Assembly (NCBI GenBank): GCA_003427395.1
Contig: BFEA01000508.1
Location: 893,042 to 919,179 of the forward strand
Length of the DNA stretch: 26,138 nucleotides
Direction of reading: 5' to 3'
Source of the DNA: Chara braunii
Lineage: Eukaryota > Streptophyta > Charophyceae > Charales > Characeae
Below the pieces are notes generated by a model that saw only the letters and a list, made by a program, of their open reading frames with translations, had not been told where the DNA came from and searched no databases. Both the position numbers and the translations under genes were made by a program. Numbering within the stretch: the stretch's first letter is position 1; every line of letters begins with the position of its first letter. This document shows positions 18,410-26,138 of this stretch, piece by piece.

Positions 18410-18429
18410 CTTTTAGTTACCATTTGCAT

Positions 18430-19602
18430 GTCTCTATATAGGTGAGAAAAATATATGTAGTCTATGTTATTGGGGTTCAGAATTGAAAATGAGTCAGGAA
18501 ACATTAATTTTAAACTGAAATTCAACAACGCAAACACATCCTATCGGTCAGTCGGAGAAGAGTTCGGGCGCAGCGCCTCATCTAGTAATAAGTTTCAATC
18601 TCCTGCTAATACCAGTCTCTCTGTCACCGGTACGTTGTAGCATGAGTCTGGTCAGGAACCTCACCCTGTCCCGTACTTCAGCTGCGACTTACATAATCAT
18701 AAAACCCGATTCATCGTTACCTATTAGGACCTTCAACCACGCCCACCTCCCCCACATCTCTGCCTAATAATCCACTTCATTAACTTGTAGGTCACGATGC
18801 AACAATATTTTCAGCCCTCCACGGGTTCCGCGTCGTGGTCCACATCTGTGGGGCCTCCGACTATAAACTGATTTCTTTCAATTTGTCCTAGTTGAGCTTC
18901 GTTTCTTGTTCACAGGTCATAGACTATCAGGGAAGGTCTATAGATATAATGAGTTTCTTTACCCATTATAGTGACAAAGCCTGACATTGTATTGTTTGAT
19001 CTAGCAACCCCAAACCTCTTGGGATAACGCTATGGGTTTCTTGATCACCCTTCCATAAAAATGCTACGAGTTATCTCATAAATGTCTTGCTGAAGATTTT
19101 GCTAAGAGACCAAATTGCTAATTTATACCATATGGAAGCAAAAACTATATTATTAAGGAGGATCCTCCCAAACAGTGAGGTATGCTGGTTTCTCCATTGA
19201 CTTGTTTTGTCTATGGCTAGTTTGGATACCCAAACATTATTTTACTCTGATATACGATTGGCTGAAAGAAAGACCCCCAAAATAAGGCCTGCAGAGGCAA
19301 CCATTTGACATTCGGTTTCTCGTGAGGACGATTTTTACTTGAGTGTATCCGCCAAACTTATGTTTTACGTCCTAGTTAACTACCATGTCTGACATATGGG
19401 AAAAACGATCCATCAAGGCTTTAACCTCCACTATGTTAGTAGATGATGCATTCGTTAGTATTGTGAGGTCGTCTTCAAACATTAAATATATAGGAATAGC
19501 TTCCTCAGAAATACCAAAAATCAGGAGACGAAGCCAATCTCTTTCTATCCGGATACTCAAGGTCTTATCAACAGAAGGGACGCTAGGACCGGTTCCCAGC
19601 AC
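18430..19602 (-). pseudogene. Second dead LINE fragment (RT palm to C-terminal region)
   Basis: The minus frame 19602-19372 reads GISEEAIPIYLMFEDDLT then ILTNASSTN and MDRFSHMSDMVVN. This is the xDD box (usually FADD, here FEDD, so both Asp are kept) and the following thumb region of a plant LINE reverse transcriptase. Downstream, broken frames carry LTVWEDPP (about 19160) and other post-RT fragments to about 18430. Its upstream part is missing: the frame runs into the plus-strand LINE 3' end that begins near 19577, which probably inserted there. It lies directly upstream of, and on the same strand as, the other minus LINE; the two are different families or strongly diverged. Confidence 0.7.
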
Positions 19603-19746
19603 GAGCTGAACGATGTCTTTTAAGTGTTAAGATGTCAAGGGACGCTGGACCCGGTTTCCAGCAGGTGCAGCTTCCCACCAATGGAACGAAGCCGCTCCCC
19701 AGGTGTTAGTGGTGTTTGCTATTATCTGAATCACTAACACTGAAGG

Positions 19747-19778
<32 letters not shown>
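19577..19778 (+). mobile_element. LINE 3' end with hairpin and A28 tail
   Basis: A short 3' untranslated segment ends in 28 A (19751-19778). It carries the motif GGGACGCTGGACCCGG, then TTTCCAGCAGG (19639-19665), whose GCTGGA/TCCAGC arms form a hairpin. A diverged earlier version, GCTAGGACCGGTTCCCAGC, is at 19582-19600. The segment beyond (CCCACCAATGGA, CTCCCCAGG, GTTAGTGGTG, CACTAACAC) matches the tail of the next element. It is a heavily 5'-truncated copy. Confidence 0.7.
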
Positions 19779-19779
<1 letters not shown>

Positions 19780-20426
19780 AGGAGATGTCAGGAGACGGAT
19801 CACGAGATTATGGACAGACTGGATAGGAGGGGAAAGAGAAGGCTGGATAGCAAAGGTGGAATGGAGCGGTGACAGAAGAGAAGAGATATGGGAGTTAGAA
19901 GAAATGAGAGATTACCGGCTGGTTTTCAAGGATTGGACCAATATAGAACCTTCATTTTCGTTTCGCCCCCCTTGGGACTTCCAGGACCCTTTCCCACCAC
20001 ATGCCCTGTCACTGGCTGAAATCCTGTCTTAATCTATCTTGAATTGTCTTGAACTGCTGCAAGAGGAACCCTCCTTGGTGCCCCCTCGGGAAGGATCCTG
20101 CTAACCATGACAACAATCTTCGAAGTGGTATCAATGTTTCATGATTTATCTGGCGCCCCCCTCTTGGGGGGTGACGAGATATGGAGGACGAAGGCTAGAT
20201 TACTGGACAACTTGACACTTTCGATACATCTGCTCAGTCAATCCCCTGGGAGATAGGGCGATCAATGTTGGCAGACCCCATAATCATGTTTCTCATAAAT
20301 TTTGTATATAGGACGCTGGACCCGCTTTCCAGCAGGTGATGCTCCCCACCAATAGATGAAGCCTCCTCCTAGGCGCTAGTGGTGATTGCTCGTATCAACA
20401 GCACTAGCACTGGCAAGGGTGGTGTT

Positions 20427-20457
<31 letters not shown>
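19778..20457 (+). mobile_element. 5'-truncated LINE with open C-terminal ORF tail, hairpin and A27 tail
   Basis: Directly after the previous poly(A), a plus frame is open from 19778 to TAA at 20030-20032 (84 codons). It includes RLWTDWIGGEREGWIAKVEW, REEIWELEEMRDYRLVFKDW and PPWDFQDPFPPHALSLAEIL. The Trp-rich, charged composition suggests an ORF2 C-terminus, but I cannot assign the family from this piece alone. About 400 bases of 3' untranslated sequence follow, with the GGACGCTGGACCCGCTTTCC hairpin at 20311-20337. A GCGCTAGTGGTG/CACTAGCAC pair comes next, and then 27 A (20431-20457). The frame lacks stops, unlike other LINE pieces here, so the copy is probably younger. No target-site duplication was found. 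Confidence 0.65.
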
Positions 20458-20568
20458 TAAGTTGGGTCAAAAAAGACCACCCCCCAAAAAGAAAAAAAAA
20501 AAAAAAATTCCAGGTTTTTTTTTTTCCTTTTTTTTTTTCCCCCCCCCCCCCCCCCCCCCCCCCCTTTT
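20458..20568. repeat. Homopolymer cluster (A, T and C runs)
   Basis: Consecutive A-rich, T-rich and a 26-base C run (20539-20564) follow the LINE tail. Such clustered homopolymers are prone to sequencing and assembly error, so length here should be doubted. Confidence 0.7.
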
Positions 20569-21060
20569 ACATTCGTAGATGAAAAGGGAAGGGGTTTGAA
20601 TCCAGGGACACACAGTGTTTCATGAAATTTCATTTTGGGCTGCATAGCTTACATCGGTTTGGCACTGTTGACAGTGGTCATAGTTTTCAGAGTAGTTGCC
20701 AGAGGTTTTCGTACCCGTTTTGTTTGCATGTGGAGCACGCCCGAACAAATGATCGAATACAAGTACATTGGAAGACCGTTTCTGTGGAAGGGACACACGA
20801 CTAGCAGTAAGCATTTTGTGAACTCCTGTGCACCCTAAACGGGGAAAAAAAATCTCACAACTGTTTTTTTTTTTCCCCCAATCTCAAGATTGTTTCCACT
20901 TTTTTTTTACATATTTGAGCTCACACCCACATGTCAACACGAGATGCCTCTACTATTGAACGCCTACTAACACTTTACATATTTTTCTAGGCAACCTTCC
21001 GCACGCAATTAATGTCAAATTCATATGGATCTGCCCGCAATTGTTGTTAGATGTATTCCG
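20569..21060 (+). other. Unassigned segment with a B-box-like site and a short hydrophobic frame
   Basis: GGTTTGAATCC at 20592-20602 is one base from a Pol III B box, but no A box precedes it, since the upstream sequence is homopolymer. A plus frame ending at TAA (20836-20838) encodes about 65 residues, with a hydrophobic stretch IGLALLTVVIVF followed by a polar tail ending HFVNSCAP. It has no ATG at its start and no recognised family. The rest is AT-rich non-coding sequence. Confidence 0.3.
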
Positions 21061-21160
21061 AAAATTGCAAGTGTGTATTCCCAGCCCCTCTTGATTTCTT
21101 GAGAAATATAAACAACTCTATTCCTTCAAAAAAAAAAAAAAAAAAAAAAATTGCAAGTGT
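21061..21160 (+). mobile_element. Very short poly(A) retroposed insertion with 14-bp target-site duplication
   Basis: AAAATTGCAAGTGT occurs at 21061-21074 and again at 21147-21160, immediately after a poly(A) run (from 21128). Between them is a 53-base insert starting GTATTCCCAGCCCCTC. This is the hallmark of target-primed reverse transcription of a severely 5'-truncated transcript 3' end. The donor is unknown: it could be a LINE/SINE or a cellular mRNA 3' UTR. Confidence 0.8.
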
Positions 21161-21388
21161 AAGTGCGCACTCATACTACTCTCAGTATATTAAAAAAAAA
21201 ACTACTTGGATGTATTTTGTGAAGTGTGAGTCATACTTTCTTACTTAGGGTCTCACTCCGCTCCTCACCAAACGTGCCAATATTTTTGTCTTTAGTGCAT
21301 GTGGAGAGTAGTGGAGCGAGACCCTTATGGGTCACGGTGCAATTGCAGTGAGGTACATCCAGGTCTATCCGGTATGTTTTTTATTCTC

Positions 21389-21840
21389 TGTTTTTTTTTT
21401 TTTTTGGGGGGGGGGAGGGGAGAGGGCGTTTGTATGACCGTCCTATACAACACCACACACGTACTTGGTGTTGTACTGGCCGACCCACGTAATACCATAC
21501 AACCCGGATGATATCGTCTTAGCCACGATGTCGAGCGCGTTGGTCCCGCACCCCGCTGGGAGGGCTGAACCTCGCGGTCGTGTCACGCAGGATGTATTTC
21601 CGAAAAAGAACCGGTCACCACTCCGACCGTGCGCGCGTGCTATACCTCTCACGACGCCCTGCGACAAGTCGGGACGTCGCGAGGTACAACTTACCTCTAC
21701 ACGAGGGGATGTCACCACCCTCAGGTAGGCGTATCCCTGCTGAGCTACCGGCCCACATGCAAAGGCTTTACATGCCTTTGTAGAGGTAGGTCGGCCGAGG
21801 GCGTTTGCTTGATCGCTGTAGCATAAAATGGGGTACGCGT
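21389..21840 (-). mobile_element. Dispersed SINE-like repeat, copy 2 (minus), with A-rich tail
   Basis: On the minus strand positions 21838 to 21525 match the plus-strand repeat at 10384-10708. This copy has a perfect A-box consensus, TAGCTCAGCAGG (21747 to 21736), and a T-arm-like hairpin GAGGT-AAGTTGT-ACCTC about 50 bases on. The minus-strand sequence continues to a C10-A15 tail (21415 to 21391), suggesting that the complete element is about 450 bases. No target-site duplication was found. The tail confirms a retroposon-like origin and gives the orientation. Confidence 0.6.
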
Positions 21841-22733
21841 GGTAAGACGCCTACAACTGACCCGTTAGATATTCAGGTCGAACTTTATAAAAGGCAGTTT
21901 ATCTCCGCTATAGCGTAATGTAATATTCTCTTGACAATTATCAATCAAATCTACTTTCTTCCAAAACAAGCGTCCTACCCTTCTACACAGGTTAGGACTT
22001 AACTAAACATCAGGATAATATGAAAGTTAAATTGGACATATAATGAATATAGACGTATTACCGTCGAGAACCCTTCCCACTTTCACAAGTGCCGTTTGTC
22101 CGAGACTCTTCAACAGACCAGGTCCATTTCAATCCAAATCACGCACAAATCAGACCTGCACAGATAATGCAAAGACAGTTCACATGCCATGCACTAACTG
22201 CGTCAACCATCATCCATTTACCTTGTCCCTCACTTCCCAAACCATGTATGACAGCCTTGTCTTTCCTAAGACGTAAGCCCAACCCCTTCACATTTCTACA
22301 AAGGACCCTTGAGAGTGACCAGGACCGTTTAGGCAATGACCGCAAGTGACAGTTTTACTCACCACAGAGTTTGACTTTAGAGGTGGGTATTAAGTCAAAG
22401 GGGAAAGTTGAATCGGTAACAACCGACCTGTTATCGAGTGATAACAAAAAATTGAGTCCTTTAGGTAGGACTTCTCCTTCAATTGCAGTACACAAGGCAA
22501 ACACCTGCACACACACAGGTCAACAATGATTNAACATCCCCATTTGATTCCCACATAATGATATTTAAGGATCAAACCCTTAGATCCGGTTTGTGAACTN
22601 TGGGATCAACATCCCAAAGTCTAACCCATAGCTTCTATTTACCCTGAGCCGTCTGTCACACCTCCTCCTTTTATTTAAGGAGTTTTTTGCCTATGTCCTA
22701 AGTCGTCTAAGGGAAATTCACGTTTCCTTACTT
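21841..22733. other. No gene recognised; short inverted repeat near two single Ns
   Basis: Short open frames occur on both strands (22043-22349) without family signatures. ACTNTGGGAT at 22597-22606 and ATCCCAAAGT at 22611-22620 are inverted around CAAC; the pairing predicts that the unknown base at 22600 is T. Another N is at 22532. Otherwise nothing is seen. Confidence 0.4.
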
Positions 22734-23638
22734 NNNNNNNNNNNNNNNNNNNNNNNNNNNNNNNNNNNNNNNNNNNNNNNNNNNNNNNNNNNNNNNNNNN
22801 NNNNNNNNNNNNNNNNNNNNNNNNNNNNNNNNNNNNNNNNNNNNNNNNNNNNNNNNNNNNNNNNNNNNNNNNNNNNNNNNNNNNNNNNNNNNNNNNNNNN
22901 NNNNNNNNNNNNNNNNNNNNNNNNNNNNNNNNNNNNNNNNNNNNNNNNNNNNNNNNNNNNNNNNNNNNNNNNNNNNNNNNNNNNNNNNNNNNNNNNNNNN
23001 NNNNNNNNNNNNNNNNNNNNNNNNNNNNNNNNNNNNNNNNNNNNNNNNNNNNNNNNNNNNNNNNNNNNNNNNNNNNNNNNNNNNNNNNNNNNNNNNNNNN
23101 NNNNNNNNNNNNNNNNNNNNNNNNNNNNNNNNNNNNNNNNNNNNNNNNNNNNNNNNNNNNNNNNNNNNNNNNNNNNNNNNNNNNNNNNNNNNNNNNNNNN
23201 NNNNNNNNNNNNNNNNNNNNNNNNNNNNNNNNNNNNNNNNNNNNNNNNNNNNNNNNNNNNNNNNNNNNNNNNNNNNNNNNNNNNNNNNNNNNNNNNNNNN
23301 NNNNNNNNNNNNNNNNNNNNNNNNNNNNNNNNNNNNNNNNNNNNNNNNNNNNNNNNNNNNNNNNNNNNNNNNNNNNNNNNNNNNNNNNNNNNNNNNNNNN
23401 NNNNNNNNNNNNNNNNNNNNNNNNNNNNNNNNNNNNNNNNNNNNNNNNNNNNNNNNNNNNNNNNNNNNNNNNNNNNNNNNNNNNNNNNNNNNNNNNNNNN
23501 NNNNNNNNNNNNNNNNNNNNNNNNNNNNNNNNNNNNNNNNNNNNNNNNNNNNNNNNNNNNNNNNNNNNNNNNNNNNNNNNNNNNNNNNNNNNNNNNNNNN
23601 NNNNNNNNNNNNNNNNNNNNNNNNNNNNNNNNNNNNNN
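22734..23638. other. Assembly gap (905 N)
   Basis: The run of N ends exactly where a 46-bp tandem repeat begins, so the gap probably hides more of that satellite. Any open frame drawn across it is meaningless. Confidence 0.95.
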
Positions 23639-23790
23639 TACCGGATTAGTCATGCTTTGATTAAAGACATATACTCCTCGGGAGTACCGGATTAGTAATG
23701 CTTTGATTAAAGACATGTACTCCTCGGGAGTACTTGATTAGTCATGCTTTGATTAAAGACATGTACTCCTCGCGAGTACTGGATTAGTCT
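23639..23790. repeat. 46-bp satellite, 3.3 copies adjoining the gap
   Basis: Units begin at 23639, 23685 and 23731, with a partial at 23777. The unit reads TACCGGATTAGTCATGCTTT, then GATTAAAGACATGTACTCCT, then CGGGAG. Unit junctions form GTACTCCTCGGGAGTAC, a palindrome with seven-base arms around TCG. The third unit has CGCGAG instead of CGGGAG. Near-identity suggests a young array. Confidence 0.85.
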
Positions 23791-24050
23791 TGGATTTAGC
23801 TGGTAAGTCAACGGAGAAGACGCACGACATCTTCTCGTTATTAATGTATGAATGTCAAAAGTCAACTAGTTAGGCGGATGGCTGGGTAGTTTGTACGGCG
23901 AGTATCCTTTTAGTCGTTCCATGCAGACAGCGTGACGACCCTGACGGAGGCCTCCATCATACTGCCTTTGTTTTCTCAAAACCCTGCAGGGTAGGCTCCT
24001 TCTCTGTTCTTTCCTAGGTTCCTTTTCCAGACATCAGGCACGTTCTGATT
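23791..24050. other. Sequence downstream of the minus-strand gene
   Basis: No repeat or coding frame is convincing. A donor-like CTG|GTAAGT lies at 23808 on the plus strand with no matched exon. The stretch is probably 3' flanking sequence of the gene model ending at 24051. Confidence 0.3.
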
Positions 24051-24490
24051 TCAATCATATAGTCCTTTTGCTTTTGGTGCTTTAGTCCTGAAGAAAGTCA
24101 TGAACAGTATATCGTACAATCATACAAGCAGTCTGATAGAAGGGCGTAGCCTGTAAGGGTATACGGGAAAGGAATGGGTGATGCATACCTCATGGTTCCC
24201 TGCCTCCAGAGTTCCTCCTGAACTTCGGCAGAGCTCCCGCAATCGCCCTGTCATTGATCCCGTATCATACATGCAATGGGACGTCTGGACCTTTACAGGA
24301 ATATATCGTTAGACAAGTTATAGTATTGAAGAAATTGGTTCACGAGATGATCAAACAGAGAAAAAAATGGAGGAGAATGGAGGAGGTAGGCATCTGAGAA
24401 GATCAGACAAAGTTAAGAATGAGGAAGGATGAAGGAGATAGGTACCATGATAGTGTATCCCTTCTCTACAAAGCCTAATGCATAACTCAT
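24051..24490 (-). CDS. Three-exon small-protein gene model, copy 2
   Basis: Minus-strand exons are 24490-24446 (starts ATG), 24247-24189 and 24087-24051 (TGA 24053-24051). Splice signals are CATG|GTACCT with AATGACAG, and ATGAG|GTATGC with TTTCTTCAG; introns are 198 and 101 bases. The joined frame encodes 46 residues: MSYALGFVEKGYTIM, then GDCGSSAEVQEELWRQGTMR, then TKAPKAKGLYD. Exon 2, its donor, and the following acceptor (CTTCAG|GACTAAA) align with plus-strand copy 1 (CTTTCAG|GACAAAC), including synonymous codon changes. The first exon is the weakest part; its donor is not a strong consensus. The protein family is not recognised. A GA-rich tract (minus strand of 24760-24806) lies about 270 bases upstream, as (AG)35 does near copy 1. 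Confidence 0.42.
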
Positions 24491-24527
24491 ACTGTTTTAA
24501 TGGCAAAACAACAAAACAATCCATAAC

Positions 24528-24552
24528 AATAATAATAATAATAATAATAATA
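24528..24552. repeat. (AAT)n microsatellite
   Basis: About eight AAT units lie just upstream, on the minus strand, of the predicted first exon ending at 24490. Confidence 0.85.
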
Positions 24553-24759
24553 GCAACATTAATCTGAGTAATTGCAGGCAATAGCGAAATATCAGACTCC
24601 AGACTGCAACCTTAATGTCCAGACTATGATCACTTAGTCTACTAGCAGTGTACAATTTGTCAATGCAACTATTCGAAGCCAGCAGTCGAGCGAAAGTACA
24701 TGGAAAGGTCGACCCCTGTAGATTATAACCAAGACCAGGTACATGCTCTCACATCATCA

Positions 24760-24806
24760 CCCTCGCCTCTTTCTTTCTCTTCTCTCTCTTCCTCTCCTTC
24801 TCTAAT
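24760..24806. repeat. CT-rich pyrimidine tract
   Basis: An interrupted CT/TTC tract on the plus strand. On the minus strand it is a GA-rich tract upstream of the gene model starting at 24490. Confidence 0.6.
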
Positions 24807-25070
24807 AGTGATATAGTTAAAACGGGTTTCACTTTTATGGTAGCGGACGCTGTTTCCAGGCTCGATCCCAGGCCTCGTCCTTTCTCATGTACACTATCAG
24901 TTGACCCGCGTGAGCTTGAGCCGTAGGTCTGTAGATCAGAGGTCTGAGCAGTGGTGCTACAGTGTCGAAAGGTTAATGTTGTAGTTGCTAAGGTACAGAC
25001 TGGTCACGCGGGCAGTCTTTCGGGAGATCCGGAACTGGCCCTTCGTGCGTCCTAGGATGCAGTCCGTAGG

Positions 25071-25126
25071 CAGGTGGCTTAATGGGCAGTCCTACCCACT
25101 CTAGTCATCGGTACTCAGTCTCGGTC
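25071..25126 (+). other. Pol III A-box-like site, possible SINE head
   Basis: TGGCTTAATGGG (25075-25086) fits the A-box consensus exactly. The region about 38 bases downstream (CGGTACTCAGTCTCGG) only partly resembles a B box. No T-arm or tail is evident. A decayed tRNA-derived element is possible. Confidence 0.25.
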
Positions 25127-25159
25127 GCACTTTGTCAAGTCAGCGAGTACCATTCGGGA

Positions 25160-25780
25160 CTGTTCGTTCCCCGATTCCTTTTCCTTCTTCTTCTTCTTCT
25201 CCCTCTTATATCTCTGCGCCTGCACCTTTACGGGCCCCACTTGCTGTCTTTTTCTCTCAGTGTCTGCCTGTCCATTCGCCTCAGTCTGTCGGTGTGTCTC
25301 GGTCAGTCAGTCAATCTGTCTGTCTGCCTGTCTCTTTATGTCCATTTTGTCTGGTCAGTCAGTCCGTCTGTCTGTTTGATGTTTTTTCTGTGTTTTGTTC
25401 ATCCGGTTGGTTGTCTTGTCGGTCCCGGTATTTCATATCTGTATATTTGTGTCTGGTGGGTTGCTTGTCTGTCTCCGTGTGTACATGTGTCTGTGTAGTC
25501 ATGTCCTCTACCTTCTGCTCCAAATCGCCTGTGTGTCCGCATCTGTCTCTGCATGTCATCACCCTTTTTATACGCAAGCGCACATGTTTATGTTTAGGCT
25601 GCTTCGTGGGACTTTCACCGGCTCATCAGGCATATATGTATGCATGTTTATGTGCATGAGCCCTTATCCATCAGTCAAATGATCCCTGGGCAAGTTGTTT
25701 GTCTGTCTGTTCGTGTCCGTCTGTCACTGTTTGTTCGTATGTCACTGTTTGTCTGTCTGTCTGTCTCTGTACCCATCCCT
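25160..25780. repeat. Pyrimidine-rich and degenerate GTCT/TCTG tetranucleotide region
   Basis: A (TTC)n run near 25182-25200 leads into about 450 bases with many interrupted GTCT/CTGT/TCAG units (25255-25500, 25690-25770). Long plus frames here (to 175 codons) encode repeats of Ser-Val-Cys-Leu, as expected from the tetranucleotide, and are not taken as genes. Confidence 0.65.
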
Positions 25781-25835
25781 CTCTAACCTATTCTGAATGC
25801 AGAGACTAACTACTCACCGAGCCTTTAATACGAAC

Positions 25836-26104
25836 AGGAGTGTTCCTTACTCATCCACTCTAAATCAAGTATGAACATCGTCTTCCCCTAAAGCACACAC
25901 GAAAGTTATCATAGACCTACTGCTATCCTTAGATTACTGAAAATACTGTATAGGCATATGAACTTCGAAAGCAAAACACATAAAAAAACAATCTTGTCGG
26001 TAGGAGGGTGAAGTAAGGCCAAGTCCAGGGAGTGTTTCCTTACTCATATACACAAATGACGTGAACATCTTCGCCCCCAGTCAAAACATACAGCAGTTCT
26101 GATC
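25836..26104. repeat. Diverged direct repeat, 190-base offset
   Basis: A segment of about 75 bases at 25836-25912 recurs at 26026-26104. Shared blocks include CAGG-GAGTGTT-CCTTACTCAT, TGAACATC-TCTTC-CCCC and an A/C-rich end. About 20-30 percent of positions differ. The second copy runs almost to the window edge, so a further copy may follow. Confidence 0.5.
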
Positions 26105-26138
26105 CCCAACTTGCTCATAAAAAAAAGAACCTGCCAAC

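Noticed and set aside
22718-23716. 332-codon minus open frame
   Set aside because: It is open only because it runs through the N gap; the real residues belong to the 46-bp satellite.
25082-25659. Plus frames of 138 and 175 codons rich in Ser, Val, Cys and Leu
   Set aside because: They are translations of degenerate GTCT/TCTG repeats in several frames and have no domain signature.

Overview
This window looks like nuclear DNA from an intron-rich, repeat-rich eukaryote, most likely of the green-plant lineage. The reasons are plant-type LINE reverse transcriptase remains, consensus GT-AG introns with GTAAG donors and CAG acceptors, a perfect G-box, a long (AG)n tract, many poly(A)-tailed retroposons, and microsatellites. 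A large-genome streptophyte alga or bryophyte would fit, but the species cannot be read from the sequence. No rRNA gene, intact tRNA gene, bacterial gene or CRISPR array is visible. Two single Ns and one 905-base N run show it is draft assembly.

Layout. 1-900: tRNA-like SINE remains, a CATGTTG-rich cluster and a diverged 123-bp duplication. 900-1400: an almost G-free pyrimidine tract. 1466-2213: a non-autonomous DNA transposon (hAT-like) sitting in (TA)n. 2300-2660: four copies of a motif with a palindromic core. 2660-4900: unassigned sequence with overlapping open frames. 4923-5456 (minus): a five-exon small-protein gene model beside an (AG)35 tract. 5675-6774 (plus): a second spliced gene whose last exons recur, inverted, at 24051-24490. 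6900-8300: two different degenerate tandem arrays. 8991-9326: a small spliced ORF next to a 21-bp inverted repeat. 9570-10710: retroposons, one of which has an inverted partner at 21525-21838. 10860-12550: degenerate Pro/Ser-rich sequence. 12580-14253 (plus): the 3' half of a dead LINE. 14744-15615: a large hairpin and a 410-bp tandem duplication. 16054-16178: a 22-bp minisatellite. 16255-19602 (minus): two dead LINE fragments. 19577-20457 (plus): two LINE 3' ends with poly(A), one keeping an open 84-codon ORF tail. 21061-21160: a tiny poly(A) insertion with a perfect target-site duplication. 22734-23790: an N gap that runs into a 46-bp satellite. 24051-24490: the second small spliced gene. 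24700-26138: pyrimidine-rich, GTCT-rich and repeated sequence.

Most of the window is transposable-element debris. The part that best deserves follow-up is the set of very small, multi-exon ORFs (roughly 46-82 aa). Their reading frames stay open across several consensus splice junctions. One is present as two diverged inverted copies about 17.6 kb apart that share exon sequence, splice positions and intron length. I do not recognise these proteins; their coding status is inferred from splice signals, frame and synonymous differences only.
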